DNA of 47,606 bases from Lacisediminimonas sp. (GCF_030645335.1 NZ_JAUSNH010000241.1:1-47606), one strand, 5' to 3'; positions 23,395 through 32,796 are shown, numbered from the stretch's first letter. Program-made: numbers and translations. Notes: generated from the sequence alone by a model not told the origin.

Positions 23395-23740
23395 GCCGGT
23401 TTGACCTGAAACGAGCGGCTGCCTGGCAGCCGCTTTTTTTTGCATGTAGGACCGGCACAGCGGGCGGCGGATCCTGACTATGGGAACACATCGCGATCCG
23501 GACAGGCCAGTGCCTGGAACGCAGGCAATGCGTGTGACGCACAGCAACAAAAGCCGGGAAAGTTGTCGAATTGCAGAATGGCGCTTGTGGTATCCTTTGC
23601 GCCAGTTAAAAAGCACTTTTGCACGACCAAAATCCAGCCCTTCCCCACAACTTGATATGCAATCCGCCAACCGGTCAGGCCGTGTCGCGGAAGGTCAATG
23701 AACCCGCTAATCTCGCGAAACGCGAAGAAAGGTGAGCAAT
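23395..23740 (+). other. 346-bp gap between gltA and sucA: terminator, then a long sucA leader region
   Basis: The first 47 bp hold the gltA terminator. The rest has no supported gene. An extended -10-like TGGTATCCT lies at 23588-23596 (TATCCT 23591-23596), which would give a sucA leader of about 135 nt. Just before the sucA ribosome-binding site, TCGCG-AAA-CGCGA (23713-23725) can form a small hairpin. I see no known riboswitch in the leader. Confidence 0.45.
23414..23441 (+). terminator. Intrinsic terminator of gltA
   Basis: AGCGGCTGCC (23414-23423) and GGCAGCCGCT (23425-23434) form a strong stem with a tight loop, followed by a run of eight T residues to 23441. It starts 20 bp after the gltA stop. 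Confidence 0.9.
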
Positions 23741-26596
23741 ATGATGCAAGACGAATTCGCCAATTCCTATTTGTTTGGTGGCAACGCACCGTACGTCGAA
23801 GAACTGTACGAGGCTTACCTCAACAATCCCGGCTCCGTACCTGATAACTGGCGCGCTTATTTCGACGCCATGCAGCATGTACCGGCTGTCGATGGCAGCG
23901 ACCGTCCCGATGTCGCCCATGCGCCAGTGGTCGCGTCCTTCGCGGAGCGCGCCAAACAAGGGCCAATCCGTACCGTCACCGCATCGGCCGATGTCGAAAT
24001 GGGCCGCAAGCGGGTCGCCGTCACGCAACTGATCGGCGCCCATCGCTTCCTGGGCAACCGCTGGGCCAACCTTGACCCGCTGCAGCGCCAGGAACGTCCG
24101 CCGCTCCCCGAACTGGAACCCAGCTTTTACGGGTTTACCGATGCCGACATGGACATCGTGTTCAACATCAGCAATACCTACTTCGGCGCAGAAACCGCGA
24201 CCCTGCGTGATCTGCTCAACGCCTTGCGCGACACCTATTGCCGCAGCATTGGCGCCGAGTTCATGTACGTCACGGACCCGACCCAGAAGCGCTGGTTGCT
24301 GGAGCGCCTGGAGTCGAGCCGCACCACACCGAAGTTCAGCGCCGAGAAAAAGAAACACATCCTTGAGCGCCTGACTGCCGCCGAAGGCCTGGAGCGTTAC
24401 CTCCATACGAAATATGTCGGCCAGAAGCGCTTCTCGCTGGAAGGCGGCGAGAGTTTCATCGCTTCGCTGGACGAGACAATTCAGCGCGCCGGCGAGCGTG
24501 GCGTGCAGGAAATCGTGATCGGCATGGCCCATCGCGGCCGCTTGAACGTGCTGGTCAATACCCTGGGCAAGATGCCGCAGGAACTGTTTGCCGAATTCGA
24601 AGGACGTCACGGCGACGACCTGCCGGCCGGCGACGTCAAGTACCACCAGGGATTTTCCTCCGACATCACCACGCCTGGCGGCCCGGTCCACCTGTCGCTG
24701 GCATTCAATCCGTCGCACCTGGAAATCGTCAACCCGGTGGTCGAGGGCTCGGTCAAGGCGCGGATGGAACGGCGCGGCGACAAGGACGGCTCGCAAGTAT
24801 TGCCGGTGCTGGTGCACGGCGACGCGGCCTTTGCCGGGCAGGGCGTGGTCATGGAAACCCTGAACCTGGCGCAGACCCGCGGTTACTTCACCGGCGGCAC
24901 GGTGCACATCGTGATCAACAACCAGATCGGCTTCACCACTTCCGATCCACGCGACTCGCGTTCGACCTTGTATTGCTCGGACGTGGTCAAGATGATCGAG
25001 GCACCGGTGCTGCACGTGAACGGCGACGATCCGGAAGCGGTGGTGCTGGCCTCCCAGATTGCGCTCGACTACCGCCTCGAATTCAAGAAGGACATCGTTG
25101 TCGATATCGTCTGCTTCCGCAAACTGGGTCACAACGAACAGGACACGCCGGCGCTGACGCAGCCGCTGATGTACAAGAAAATCGCCAAGCACCCGGGCAC
25201 GCGCAAGCTGTATGCCGACAAGCTGGTGGTGCAGGGCGCGATTGCCGAGGGCGGTGGCGACGACATGGTCAAGGCCTATCGTGATGCGATGGATGCCGGC
25301 CGCCATACCGTCGATCCGGTGATTTCGAATTTCAAGAGCAAATACGCGGTCGACTGGATGCCGTTCCTGAACCGCAAGTGGACCGATGCGGCGGACACGG
25401 CCGTGCCCATGGCCGAGCTCAAGCGCCTGGCCGCCCGCATCACCACCGTACCGGAAGGCTTCAAGCCGCACTCGCTGGTGGACAAGGTGCTGGCCGATCG
25501 CGCCGCTATGGGGCGCGGCGAGCTGAACCTCGACTGGGGCATGGGCGAGCACCTGGCTTTGGCCTCGTTGCTGTCGTCGGGCTATGCGATCCGCCTGACC
25601 GGGCAGGATGCCGGCCGCGGGACTTTCGTGCACCGCCATGCTGTGCTGCATGACCAGAACCGTGAACGCTGGGACCAGGGCAGCTACGTGCCGCTGCAAA
25701 ACATTTCGGAACAGCAAGCGCCCTTTACCGTGATCGACTCCGTGCTGTCGGAAGAGGCGGTGCTCGGTTTTGAATATGGCTACTCCACCGCCGAGCCGAA
25801 CACACTGACCGTCTGGGAAGCGCAGTTCGGCGATTTCGCCAATGGCGCGCAGGTCGTGATCGACCAGTTCATCAGTTCCGGCGAAGTGAAGTGGGGCCGC
25901 GCATCGGGCCTGGTGATGATGCTGCCGCACGGCTATGAGGGCCAGGGCCCGGAGCACTCGTCCGCCCGCATCGAGCGCTTCCTGCAACTGTGCGCAGACA
26001 ACAACATGCAGGTGATCCAGCCGACCACGGCGGCCCAGATATTCCATCTGCTGCGTCGCCAGATGATCCGCCTGTTCCGCAAGCCGCTGATCATCTTTAC
26101 GCCGAAGTCGCTGTTGCGCAACAAGGAGGCCGGCTCCTCGCTGACAGAACTGTCCAAGGGCAGCTTCCAGACGGTGATCGGCGAAGTGGACGAGAAGATC
26201 GATCCGAAGAAGGTCAAGCGCGTGATCGCGTGTTCCGGCAAGGTGTATTTCGACCTGGTCGGCACGCGCAAGGATCGCGGTGCAAGCGATGTGGCGATCT
26301 TGCGTGTGGAGCAGTTGTATCCGTTCCCGCACAAGGCGTTCATGGCCGAGCTGAAGAAATTCCCGAACTTCAACGAACTGGTCTGGGCGCAGGACGAGCC
26401 GCAGAACCAGGGCCCCTGGTTCCAGATCCAGCACAACATCTTCGAAAGCCTGGAAGACGGACAGAAGCTGGCCTATGCCGGCCGTCCGGCCAGCGCATCG
26501 CCGGCGGTTGGCTATTACGACAAGCACTACGCGCAGCAGAAAGCACTGCTCGATGCGGCCTTTTCCAAGCTCAAGGGCTTCGTCCTGACCAAGTAA
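23741..26596 (+). CDS. sucA: SucA, 2-oxoglutarate dehydrogenase E1 component
   Basis: A 951-residue thiamine-diphosphate enzyme that decarboxylates 2-oxoglutarate and passes the succinyl group to SucB lipoate. The N-terminal segment FANSYLFGGNAPYVEELYEAYL is the E2-contact region of the family. GMAHRGRLNVLVNTLGK, GDAAFAGQGVVMETLNL (near 360) and NNQIGFTTSDPR are active-site and cofactor segments. FEYGYSTAEPNTLTVWEAQFGDFAN and LLPHGYEGQGPEHSSAR belong to the transketolase-like C-terminal half. The frame opens with a GTG at 23732, but the ATG at 23741 has AAGG 8 nt upstream and is preferred; ATG 23744 is also possible. sucB follows by 60 bp. Confidence 0.97.
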   Translation: MMQDEFANSYLFGGNAPYVEELYEAYLNNPGSVPDNWRAYFDAMQHVPAVDGSDRPDVAHAPVVASFAERAKQGPIRTVTASADVEMGRKRVAVTQLIGAHRFLGNRWANLDPLQRQERPPLPELEPSFYGFTDADMDIVFNISNTYFGAETATLRDLLNALRDTYCRSIGAEFMYVTDPTQKRWLLERLESSRTTPKFSAEKKKHILERLTAAEGLERYLHTKYVGQKRFSLEGGESFIASLDETIQRAGERGVQEIVIGMAHRGRLNVLVNTLGKMPQELFAEFEGRHGDDLPAGDVKYHQGFSSDITTPGGPVHLSLAFNPSHLEIVNPVVEGSVKARMERRGDKDGSQVLPVLVHGDAAFAGQGVVMETLNLAQTRGYFTGGTVHIVINNQIGFTTSDPRDSRSTLYCSDVVKMIEAPVLHVNGDDPEAVVLASQIALDYRLEFKKDIVVDIVCFRKLGHNEQDTPALTQPLMYKKIAKHPGTRKLYADKLVVQGAIAEGGGDDMVKAYRDAMDAGRHTVDPVISNFKSKYAVDWMPFLNRKWTDAADTAVPMAELKRLAARITTVPEGFKPHSLVDKVLADRAAMGRGELNLDWGMGEHLALASLLSSGYAIRLTGQDAGRGTFVHRHAVLHDQNRERWDQGSYVPLQNISEQQAPFTVIDSVLSEEAVLGFEYGYSTAEPNTLTVWEAQFGDFANGAQVVIDQFISSGEVKWGRASGLVMMLPHGYEGQGPEHSSARIERFLQLCADNNMQVIQPTTAAQIFHLLRRQMIRLFRKPLIIFTPKSLLRNKEAGSSLTELSKGSFQTVIGEVDEKIDPKKVKRVIACSGKVYFDLVGTRKDRGASDVAILRVEQLYPFPHKAFMAELKKFPNFNELVWAQDEPQNQGPWFQIQHNIFESLEDGQKLAYAGRPASASPAVGYYDKHYAQQKALLDAAFSKLKGFVLTK

Positions 26597-26656
26597 AAAA
26601 ATGGCGGCGCGCTGGAAGCCGGCGCCCCGCAACAACAACCCGAATCGGAGAGTTAC

Positions 26657-27919
26657 ATGGCAATTCTTGATGTGAAAGTTCCACAGTTGTCGGAATCCGT
26701 CGCCGAGGCGACCCTGCTGCAATGGCACAAAAAAGTCGGTGCCGGAGTTACCCGCGACGAAAACCTGATCGATATCGAAACTGACAAGGTTGTGCTGGAA
26801 CTGCCCGCACCCGACAGCGGCGTCATTACCGAAATCCTGAAAGCCGACGGCAGCCTGGTGGTCGCCGGCGAGATCATCGCGCGCATCGATACCGAAGCGA
26901 CGGCTGGCGCGGTTGCGCCGGCCGCCGCCGCCGCACCGGCTGCACCCGCTGCACCCGCTGCTGCGGCACCGGCGGCTGCCGCAGCGGCTGCCGTCGCCAC
27001 AGGCGCCGGGATCGCCATGCCGGCTGCCGCCAAGATGCTGTCCGAGAACAGCATGTCGGTGGGCCAGGTTGCCGGCACCGGCCGCGACGGCCGCGTCACC
27101 AAGGGCGACGTGATCGGCGCCGTGCAAGCCAAGGCTGCACCAGCGCCGGCCGCAGCTGCCGCCGCGCCGGCACGCCAGGCCTTGCCGTCGGTCGCCACCT
27201 CAGCGGTTTCGCTGGGCAACCGCCCGGAAGAGCGGGTGCCCATGAGCCGCCTGCGCGCCCGTATCGCCGAGCGCCTGCTGCAGTCGCAAGCAACCAATGC
27301 GATCCTGACCACGTTCAATGAAGTGAACATGAAGCCGGTCATGGATTTGCGCAACAAGTACAAGGACAAGTTCGAGAAGGAGCATGGCGTCAAGCTTGGC
27401 TTCATGTCCTTCTTCGTCAAGGCAGCGGTTGCCGCGCTCAAGAAATATCCGGTCATGAATGCATCGGTCGATGGCAATGACATCGTCTACCACGGCTATT
27501 TCGATATCGGTATTGCGGTCGGATCGCCGCGTGGACTGGTGGTGCCGATCCTGCGCGACTGCGACCAGATGTCGATTGCCGACATCGAGAAAAAGATCGG
27601 CGAATTCGGCAACAAGGCCAAGGACGGCAAGCTGACGCTGGAAGACCTGACTGGCGGTACCTTCTCGATTTCCAACGGCGGTGTGTTCGGCTCGATGCTG
27701 TCGACGCCGATCATCAATCCGCCGCAGTCGGCGATCCTGGGCGTGCATGCCACCAAGGACCGCGCCGTAGTTGAAAACGGCGAGATCGTGATCCGTCCGA
27801 TGAATTACCTGGCGCTGTCCTACGACCATCGCATCATCGACGGCCGCGAAGCAGTGCTGGGCCTGGTGGCGATGAAGGAAGCGCTGGAAGATCCGGCGCG
27901 CCTGCTGCTGGACCTTTAA
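26657..27919 (+). CDS. sucB: SucB, dihydrolipoamide succinyltransferase (E2 of 2-oxoglutarate dehydrogenase)
   Basis: A 420-residue acyltransferase that forms the core of the 2-oxoglutarate dehydrogenase complex. The lipoyl domain (1-80) carries the lipoylated K44 in [10 protein letters not shown] long Ala/Pro linker (about 85-115) leads to the peripheral-subunit-binding domain (about 117-155, [29 protein letters not shown] in parts). A second Ala-rich linker precedes the catalytic domain with H391 and D395 in [16 protein letters not shown] lies just before the ATG. The linkers are simple-sequence DNA but in frame and normal for the family. Confidence 0.97.
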   Translation: MAILDVKVPQLSESVAEATLLQWHKKVGAGVTRDENLIDIETDKVVLELPAPDSGVITEILKADGSLVVAGEIIARIDTEATAGAVAPAAAAAPAAPAAPAAAAPAAAAAAAVATGAGIAMPAAAKMLSENSMSVGQVAGTGRDGRVTKGDVIGAVQAKAAPAPAAAAAAPARQALPSVATSAVSLGNRPEERVPMSRLRARIAERLLQSQATNAILTTFNEVNMKPVMDLRNKYKDKFEKEHGVKLGFMSFFVKAAVAALKKYPVMNASVDGNDIVYHGYFDIGIAVGSPRGLVVPILRDCDQMSIADIEKKIGEFGNKAKDGKLTLEDLTGGTFSISNGGVFGSMLSTPIINPPQSAILGVHATKDRAVVENGEIVIRPMNYLALSYDHRIIDGREAVLGLVAMKEALEDPARLLLDL

Positions 27920-27940
27920 CCGGATAGCCGCTTGTCTGGT

Positions 27941-27965
27941 ACGCGCACGGCAATGCTGTGCGCGT
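27941..27965 (+). other. Stem-loop in the sucB-lpd gap
   Basis: ACGCGCAC (27941-27948) and GTGCGCGT (27958-27965) form a perfect 8-bp GC-rich stem with a 9-nt loop. No T tract follows, so it is not a standard terminator. It may stabilise or partly attenuate the sucAB message ahead of lpd. Confidence 0.5.
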
Positions 27966-28038
27966 GCGTCATGCGGCAGGTCGACGGATATCGGCGGCGC
28001 CGGCCGCGGACCCATCGGAATCGAACAAGGAAAACATC

Positions 28039-29475
28039 ATGTCCAAGAATTTTGACGTCGTCGTCATCGGTGGTGGCCCGGGTGGCTACATCGCCGCCAT
28101 TCGCGCTGCGCAGCTCGGTCTCTCGACTGCCTGTATCGATGACTGGAAGAATGCAAAGGGCGGCCCCGCACCAGGCGGCACCTGTACCAATGTCGGCTGC
28201 ATTCCGTCCAAGGCCTTGCTGCAGTCGTCGGAGAATTACGAACACGCCGGCCACGCTTTCGCCGATCACGGCATCGAGATCAAGGGCATGTCGCTCAATC
28301 TCGGGAAAATGATTGCCCGCAAGGATGCGGTGGTCAAACAGAACAACGATGGCATCCTGTATCTGTTCAAGAAAAACAAGGTCAGCTTTTTCCACGGCCG
28401 CGGTTCATTCGTCAAAGCCGATGGCGGGGCCTATGAAGTCAATGTGGAGCCGATCGGCGGCGCGGCCGGCGAAACGCTGGTGGCCAGGCATGTGATCATC
28501 GCCACCGGCTCCAGCCCGCGCGCATTGCCGGGCGCGGACTTCGATGAAAAGACTGTTCTGTCGAATATCGGCGCACTGGCAATCGGCGCGGTTCCGGCCC
28601 GCCTGGGCGTGATCGGGGCCGGTGTGATCGGTCTTGAAATGGGCAGCGTATGGCGCCGGCTCGGCTCGCAGGTGACCGTGCTGGAAGCGCTGCCGTCCTT
28701 CCTCGGCGCAGTCGACGAGCAGATTGCCAAGGAAGCGCACAAGCTGTTCACCAAGCAAGGCCTGGCCATTCATCTTGGCGTCAAGATCGGCGCCATCGTC
28801 AACAACGCAGAGCAAGTCAGCGTTGAATACACTGACGACAAGGGCGTCGCCCAGAAGGCGCAATTCGACAAGCTGATCGTGTCGATCGGCCGTGTACCCA
28901 ACACCAACGGGTTGAATGGCGATGCAGTCGGCCTGAAGCTCGACGAGCGCGGCTTTGTCGCCGTCGACGCCGAGTGCCGCAGCAGCCTGCCGAATGTATG
29001 GGCGGTGGGCGATGTGGTGCGCGGACCGATGCTTGCGCACAAGGCGGAGGAAGAAGGTGTGGCTGTGGCTGAACGCATTGCCGGGCAACACGGGCATGTG
29101 AACTTCAATACAATTCCCTGGGTCATATATACGTCGCCGGAAATCGCCTGGGTAGGACGGACCGAACAGCAGCTCAAGGCGGATGGCGTCGCTTACAAGG
29201 CGGGGTCGTTTCCGTTTTTGGCCAATGGCCGCGCCCGCGCGCTCGGCGACACCTCCGGAATGGTCAAGATACTGGCCGACGCCAGCACCGACGAGATACT
29301 GGGCGTCCACATCATCGGACCGATGGCGTCAGAGCTGATTTCGGAGGCCGTCGTGGCGATGGAGTTCCGCGCTTCTGCTGAAGACATTGCCCGGATTTGC
29401 CACGCCCATCCGTCCCTGTCGGAGGCGACCAAGGAAGCCGCACTTGCCGTGGACAAGCGGGCGCTGAATTTCTGA
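28039..29475 (+). CDS. lpdA: Dihydrolipoyl dehydrogenase (E3 of 2-oxoglutarate dehydrogenase)
   Basis: A 478-residue flavoprotein that reoxidises dihydrolipoamide with NAD+. [10 protein letters not shown] (11-20) binds FAD, the redox disulfide is C49/C54 in [13 protein letters not shown], and [13 protein letters not shown] binds NAD. The catalytic pair H457/E462 lies in [14 protein letters not shown]. There is no N-terminal lipoyl domain, so it belongs to the short E3 type that pairs with SucAB. The ATG at 28039 gives the standard [13 protein letters not shown] start; an earlier frame start at 27958 adds 27 unmatched residues. Confidence 0.96.
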   Translation: MSKNFDVVVIGGGPGGYIAAIRAAQLGLSTACIDDWKNAKGGPAPGGTCTNVGCIPSKALLQSSENYEHAGHAFADHGIEIKGMSLNLGKMIARKDAVVKQNNDGILYLFKKNKVSFFHGRGSFVKADGGAYEVNVEPIGGAAGETLVARHVIIATGSSPRALPGADFDEKTVLSNIGALAIGAVPARLGVIGAGVIGLEMGSVWRRLGSQVTVLEALPSFLGAVDEQIAKEAHKLFTKQGLAIHLGVKIGAIVNNAEQVSVEYTDDKGVAQKAQFDKLIVSIGRVPNTNGLNGDAVGLKLDERGFVAVDAECRSSLPNVWAVGDVVRGPMLAHKAEEEGVAVAERIAGQHGHVNFNTIPWVIYTSPEIAWVGRTEQQLKADGVAYKAGSFPFLANGRARALGDTSGMVKILADASTDEILGVHIIGPMASELISEAVVAMEFRASAEDIARICHAHPSLSEATKEAALAVDKRALNF

Positions 29476-29510
29476 TCGCCGCGCGTCTTTGCCCTGACGG
29501 GGAGAAGCTG

Positions 29511-29939
29511 ATGCATCGTTTACCCGTAGTGCTGTGCGTGCTGCTGCTGGCGGCTTGTGCCAGCGACGGCGCCAGCCGGGCTGATCGCGGCAACATCGAG
29601 ATCCATGCAGTCAGCGCAGGGCAACCGGTGGCCGACGTGCGCTGTGTGGTCAGCACCGCCGCCGGACGCTGGGAGGTGACGCCGCCGGCGCTGGTGCAAG
29701 TCGGTGCGCCGGCCGGCGACCTGCGGGTGGTCTGCGACAAGCGCGGATACCGCAGCTCCGAAGTACTGTACCGGCCCTCGCCTTATGGTGTGGCTGGCAA
29801 TCCGAATGTCGGCGTGGGCATTGGCGGTGGCAGCGGCAATGTCGGTGTCGGCTTCGGCTTCAATATTCCGATCGGCGGCGCCGGCTCGACAGTGGGTGGC
29901 TATCCGCCGCGCATCGTGGTCGAAATCAATCCTCAATGA
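29511..29939 (+). CDS. Glycine-rich lipoprotein, unknown function
   Basis: A predicted 142-residue lipoprotein. The signal peptide ends in the lipobox LAAC with the lipidated cysteine at position 16. A compact domain (about 25-85) resembles small beta-sandwich modules of the PEGA/carboxypeptidase-regulatory kind (GQPVADVRCVV, LRVVCDKRGYRSSEVLY); this is only a resemblance. A Gly/Val-rich segment (about 92-125, GNPNVGVGIGGGSGNVGVGF) follows. GGGGAG lies 7 nt before the ATG, and the gene starts 36 bp after lpd, so it may be carried on the suc-lpd transcript. I do not recognise a characterised homologue. Confidence 0.75.
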   Translation: MHRLPVVLCVLLLAACASDGASRADRGNIEIHAVSAGQPVADVRCVVSTAAGRWEVTPPALVQVGAPAGDLRVVCDKRGYRSSEVLYRPSPYGVAGNPNVGVGIGGGSGNVGVGFGFNIPIGGAGSTVGGYPPRIVVEINPQ

Positions 29940-30068
29940 GCGCGTAGCAAGTGCGCTTGCAGCACGGCCGGGGCGGCATGCCGGAGCGGGCTGGCAATGT
30001 GCCGGCGAAAGGGGTTTGCCGGCGGGGCATAAGGCAAAGAGCGGCTGCCAGCCGCCACAGGGACTAGT

Positions 30069-31175
30069 TTGGAAAAACTCGACGTCAGGGAGTATTACGC
30101 GCAATCATTGCAGGCCCGCGGCTATCAAAGCGACGAGGCGCAGTTGCGTGCTGTAGAACGCTTGCAGCAGGCCTACGAAGACTGGGTCGCCTATAAATCG
30201 CGGCGCAAGGGCACGCTGCGGCGGCTGATCAGCCGGCCCGAAGTGCCGCGTGGAATCTACTTGTGGGGCGGCGTCGGCCGCGGCAAGTCATTCCTGATGG
30301 ATAGTTTTTACCTGGTCGTGCCGGTGGTGCGCAAGACCCGCGTGCACTTCCACGAATTCATGCGCAGCGTGCACCGCGAGCTCGACGACCTGAAGGGCGT
30401 AGCCGATCCGCTCGATGAAGTCGCGCGCCGGATTGCCCGCAGGTACCGCCTGATTTGCTTTGATGAATTCCATGTGTCCGATATCGCGGATGCGATGATT
30501 CTGTATAACCTGTTCAAGGCGCTGTTCGACAACGGCGTGAGCTTCGTGCTGACCTCGAACTACGCGCCGGACGACTTGTATCCGAATGGCTTGCATCGCG
30601 ACCGCATGCTGCCGGCAATTGCCTTGCTCAATGCGCGCCTGGATGTGCTCAATGTCGATGCAGGGGTCGATTACCGCAAGCGTTCGCTGGAGCAGGTATC
30701 GGCTTACCACACGCCGCTGGGGCAGGCGTCCGATTCAGCGCTGCGCGACGCATTCGTCGCGCTGGCCGATACGGCGGAAGAAGATCCGCGGATCCGGATC
30801 GAGTCGCGGGAAATCCGCTGCCTGCGCCGCGCTGGCGGCGTCATCTGGTTCGACTTTGCCACCTTGTGCGGCGGGCCGCGTTCACAGAACGATTACCTGG
30901 AAATCGCCAGCCGTTTCCATACGGTGATCCTGTCCGACACGCCGGCCATGTCAGCGGGGATGTCGTCCGAAGCGCGCCGCTTTACCTGGCTGATCGACGT
31001 ACTGTACGATCACAAGGTCAAGCTGCTGATGTCGGCAGCGGCGCCGCCCGAGCAGCTTTACACGCAAGGGATGCTGGCCAATGAATTCCACCGTACCGTA
31101 TCGCGCATCATTGAAATGCAATCGCGCGAGTACATGGAAAGCGAGCGCCGTGACGTGGCGCAATCCATCTCGTAA
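30069..31175 (+). CDS. zapE: ZapE, AFG1-like cell division ATPase
   Basis: A 368-residue P-loop ATPase of the ZapE/AFG1 family, which in E. coli associates with the constricting Z-ring and is needed under low oxygen or high temperature. Walker A is GGVGRGKS (67-74), Walker B is LICFDEFHVSD, and the family segments LTSNYAPDDLYPNGLHRDR and GGVIWFDFATLCGGPRSQNDY are present. The likely start is a TTG at 30069, with AGGGA about 6 nt upstream; I see no better ATG. It lies next to the TCA genes as in many Burkholderiales. Confidence 0.93.
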   Translation: MEKLDVREYYAQSLQARGYQSDEAQLRAVERLQQAYEDWVAYKSRRKGTLRRLISRPEVPRGIYLWGGVGRGKSFLMDSFYLVVPVVRKTRVHFHEFMRSVHRELDDLKGVADPLDEVARRIARRYRLICFDEFHVSDIADAMILYNLFKALFDNGVSFVLTSNYAPDDLYPNGLHRDRMLPAIALLNARLDVLNVDAGVDYRKRSLEQVSAYHTPLGQASDSALRDAFVALADTAEEDPRIRIESREIRCLRRAGGVIWFDFATLCGGPRSQNDYLEIASRFHTVILSDTPAMSAGMSSEARRFTWLIDVLYDHKVKLLMSAAAPPEQLYTQGMLANEFHRTVSRIIEMQSREYMESERRDVAQSIS

Positions 31176-31185
31176 CAAAGGCAAC

Positions 31186-31761
31186 ATGCGCACCGCTCGC
31201 CAGATACTGTCCCCACCCCGATTCCTGCAGATGGTTGCGCTGGCGGCGCTCCTGTTGGCGGGCATCGCGCCGCCGGGCCATGCGCAAGCCGACAAGCCTG
31301 CGCTTGTCGCCTATCAATCCGCTGACGAAGCCATCCGCGCCATCGACAAGGCGGCTGCCGACGCTGTCCGTGCCGAAGAAGACTACCGGGCCGAAAAGCG
31401 CGCCTGTTATCGCAAGTTCCTGACCACGGCTTGCCTGGACGCCGCAACCAGCCGTCGCCGCGCCACCTTGTCGGCATTGCGCTCGATCGAGGTCGGCGCA
31501 AAGTCCTGGCTCAGGAAAGACCGTGCCGATCGCCGCGACCAGGCCCTGGCGCAGCGACGCATGGAGGACGAGCGTGATACCCGCGAGCGGGAGGGGGAAG
31601 TCAAGGCGCGTGAAGCGGCCATCGAGCGCAAACGGCTCGCCAGCGAAGAGCGCCAGCGTCAGGCGCCGCCACCTGCCGCCGCCGTTCCGGACACCGAGGC
31701 GCAGCGCCTGAAATCAGAGCCGCGCTTGCGGGAGCGCACGCCGCTGCCGGCGCCACAGTAA
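31186..31761 (+). CDS. Secreted coiled-coil protein, unknown function
   Basis: A predicted 191-residue exported protein. Residues 1-34 have a basic start, a hydrophobic core (MVALAALLLAGIA) and a GHA-QA cleavage site. The mature part is almost entirely charged helix, with KRACYRKFLTTACLDAATSRRR followed by about 70 residues rich in Arg and Glu. Two cysteines ten residues apart (CYRKFLTTAC) could form a periplasmic disulfide. The C-terminus is Pro-rich. I have the impression that Burkholderiales share a family with this C-x9-C plus RR pattern, but cannot name it. The gene starts 10 bp after zapE and is probably co-transcribed with it. Confidence 0.72.
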   Translation: MRTARQILSPPRFLQMVALAALLLAGIAPPGHAQADKPALVAYQSADEAIRAIDKAAADAVRAEEDYRAEKRACYRKFLTTACLDAATSRRRATLSALRSIEVGAKSWLRKDRADRRDQALAQRRMEDERDTREREGEVKAREAAIERKRLASEERQRQAPPPAAAVPDTEAQRLKSEPRLRERTPLPAPQ

Positions 31762-31762
31762 G

Positions 31763-31782
31763 CAGGCCGGGCCAGCGGCCTG
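31763..31782. terminator. Stem-loop between the convergent coiled-coil and PP2C genes
   Basis: CAGGCCG (31763-31769) and CGGCCTG (31776-31782) form a 7-bp stem with a 6-nt loop directly after the stop at 31761. No T tract is present on either side, so terminator function is only possible. Confidence 0.35.
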
Positions 31783-31812
31783 TCGCCAGGTGCAGGCCAC
31801 AAGCAAGGCGCC

Positions 31813-32619
31813 TCAGACCGCGCGCCGTACTTTCTCGGCCGTGTAAGTCTTCTTGGGCGCTTCCACGGCGACCAGCTTGACGACCGCCAACGTGCAATTG
31901 TCGGCTTTGACACCTTCGGAGCGCTCACGGGTTTTTTTCACCAGCATTTCAGATGCTTCGCGGGCGGACCTTGCCGCCAGTGCGGCGCCGAGCTCATTGT
32001 CTTCAAAGTAAGCCCACAAGCCATCGCTGCACAACAGGAAGCTGTCCCCGGGCTTGAGGCCGTCGTGCCGCCCCATCGTGATATCGAGTTTTGCCGTGGT
32101 CGGGCCAAGCACATTGGAGAGCAGGTTGGACAAGCGGTGGTTGCGCGCCTGTTCCCGTGTCAGCTTGCCTTCTTTCACCATCCGCTCGACGAAGGAGTGA
32201 TCCACGGTGCGCTCGGCGAAGTTCGGTCCGTCGAAGCGATACAGCCGCGAATCGCCGACATGCGCCCAGACCGCTTGCCGCTGTGGCGTCAGGACCAGCG
32301 CAACCATGGTGCTGTGCGGCTGTTTTTCCGATGAGATGCCCGACAGGTTGATGATGGTATGCGCATCGCGGGCGATGGAATCGAGCATGCCTTCCACGGT
32401 ATCCGTCAGCGGCGAAAAATGATCGAAAGCCTGGCGCGCCGTGTGGATCACCTGCTCGGCAGCAATCGTGCCGCCGGTCAGCCCGCCCATACCATCGGCC
32501 AGCACCGCCATCATGTAGCCGGGTGCTTTTGGTGCGGCAAACAGCGCGACCCGGTCCTGCTGCTCCTTGCGGTCGCCGATATGCTGTCCTGTGGCTGCTT
32601 CTATCTTGTACTGGCTCAT
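31813..32619 (-). CDS. PP2C-family serine/threonine protein phosphatase
   Basis: A 268-residue single-domain PPM phosphatase. Metal-binding motifs are present: QQDR (D22), LADGMGG (D42, G43), the central HVGDSRLYR, LLCSDGLW and KADNCTLAVV near the C-terminus. It should be cytosolic, since there is no signal peptide or membrane helix. PP2C enzymes of this size often oppose a Hanks-type kinase or act in type VI secretion regulation, but no kinase, FHA or secretion gene is in the window. The ATG at 32619 gives the usual MSQYKIEAATGQHIGDR start; the ribosome-binding site is weak. Confidence 0.9.
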   Translation of the reverse strand: MSQYKIEAATGQHIGDRKEQQDRVALFAAPKAPGYMMAVLADGMGGLTGGTIAAEQVIHTARQAFDHFSPLTDTVEGMLDSIARDAHTIINLSGISSEKQPHSTMVALVLTPQRQAVWAHVGDSRLYRFDGPNFAERTVDHSFVERMVKEGKLTREQARNHRLSNLLSNVLGPTTAKLDITMGRHDGLKPGDSFLLCSDGLWAYFEDNELGAALAARSAREASEMLVKKTRERSEGVKADNCTLAVVKLVAVEAPKKTYTAEKVRRAV

Positions 32620-32796
32620 AAGTGATGCGTGGATTAAAATTCCGGCTGTTTGCAACATTTCGCCAAATTATTACACGCGCTCCATCTCTCTTCCCCGGCC
32701 AGCAACTCTTTTGTAGGGGCTTTGCTCTGCGAACCATTACCTGTGCGGCAATAGTGTTGTTTTTGCGCAGGCACCGGATACGCTGAATTACATGAC

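Noticed and set aside
26910-27000. Simple Ala/Pro-coding repeat-like DNA in sucB
   Set aside because: It is in frame and is the normal flexible linker between lipoyl and subunit-binding domains.
23675-27127. A 1150-codon open frame antisense to sucA and the start of sucB
   Set aside because: It mirrors real genes in a GC-rich genome where stop codons are rare in the opposite frame. The translation has no family motif and is rich in His/Gln/Val/Leu as expected from reverse-complemented coding sequence.
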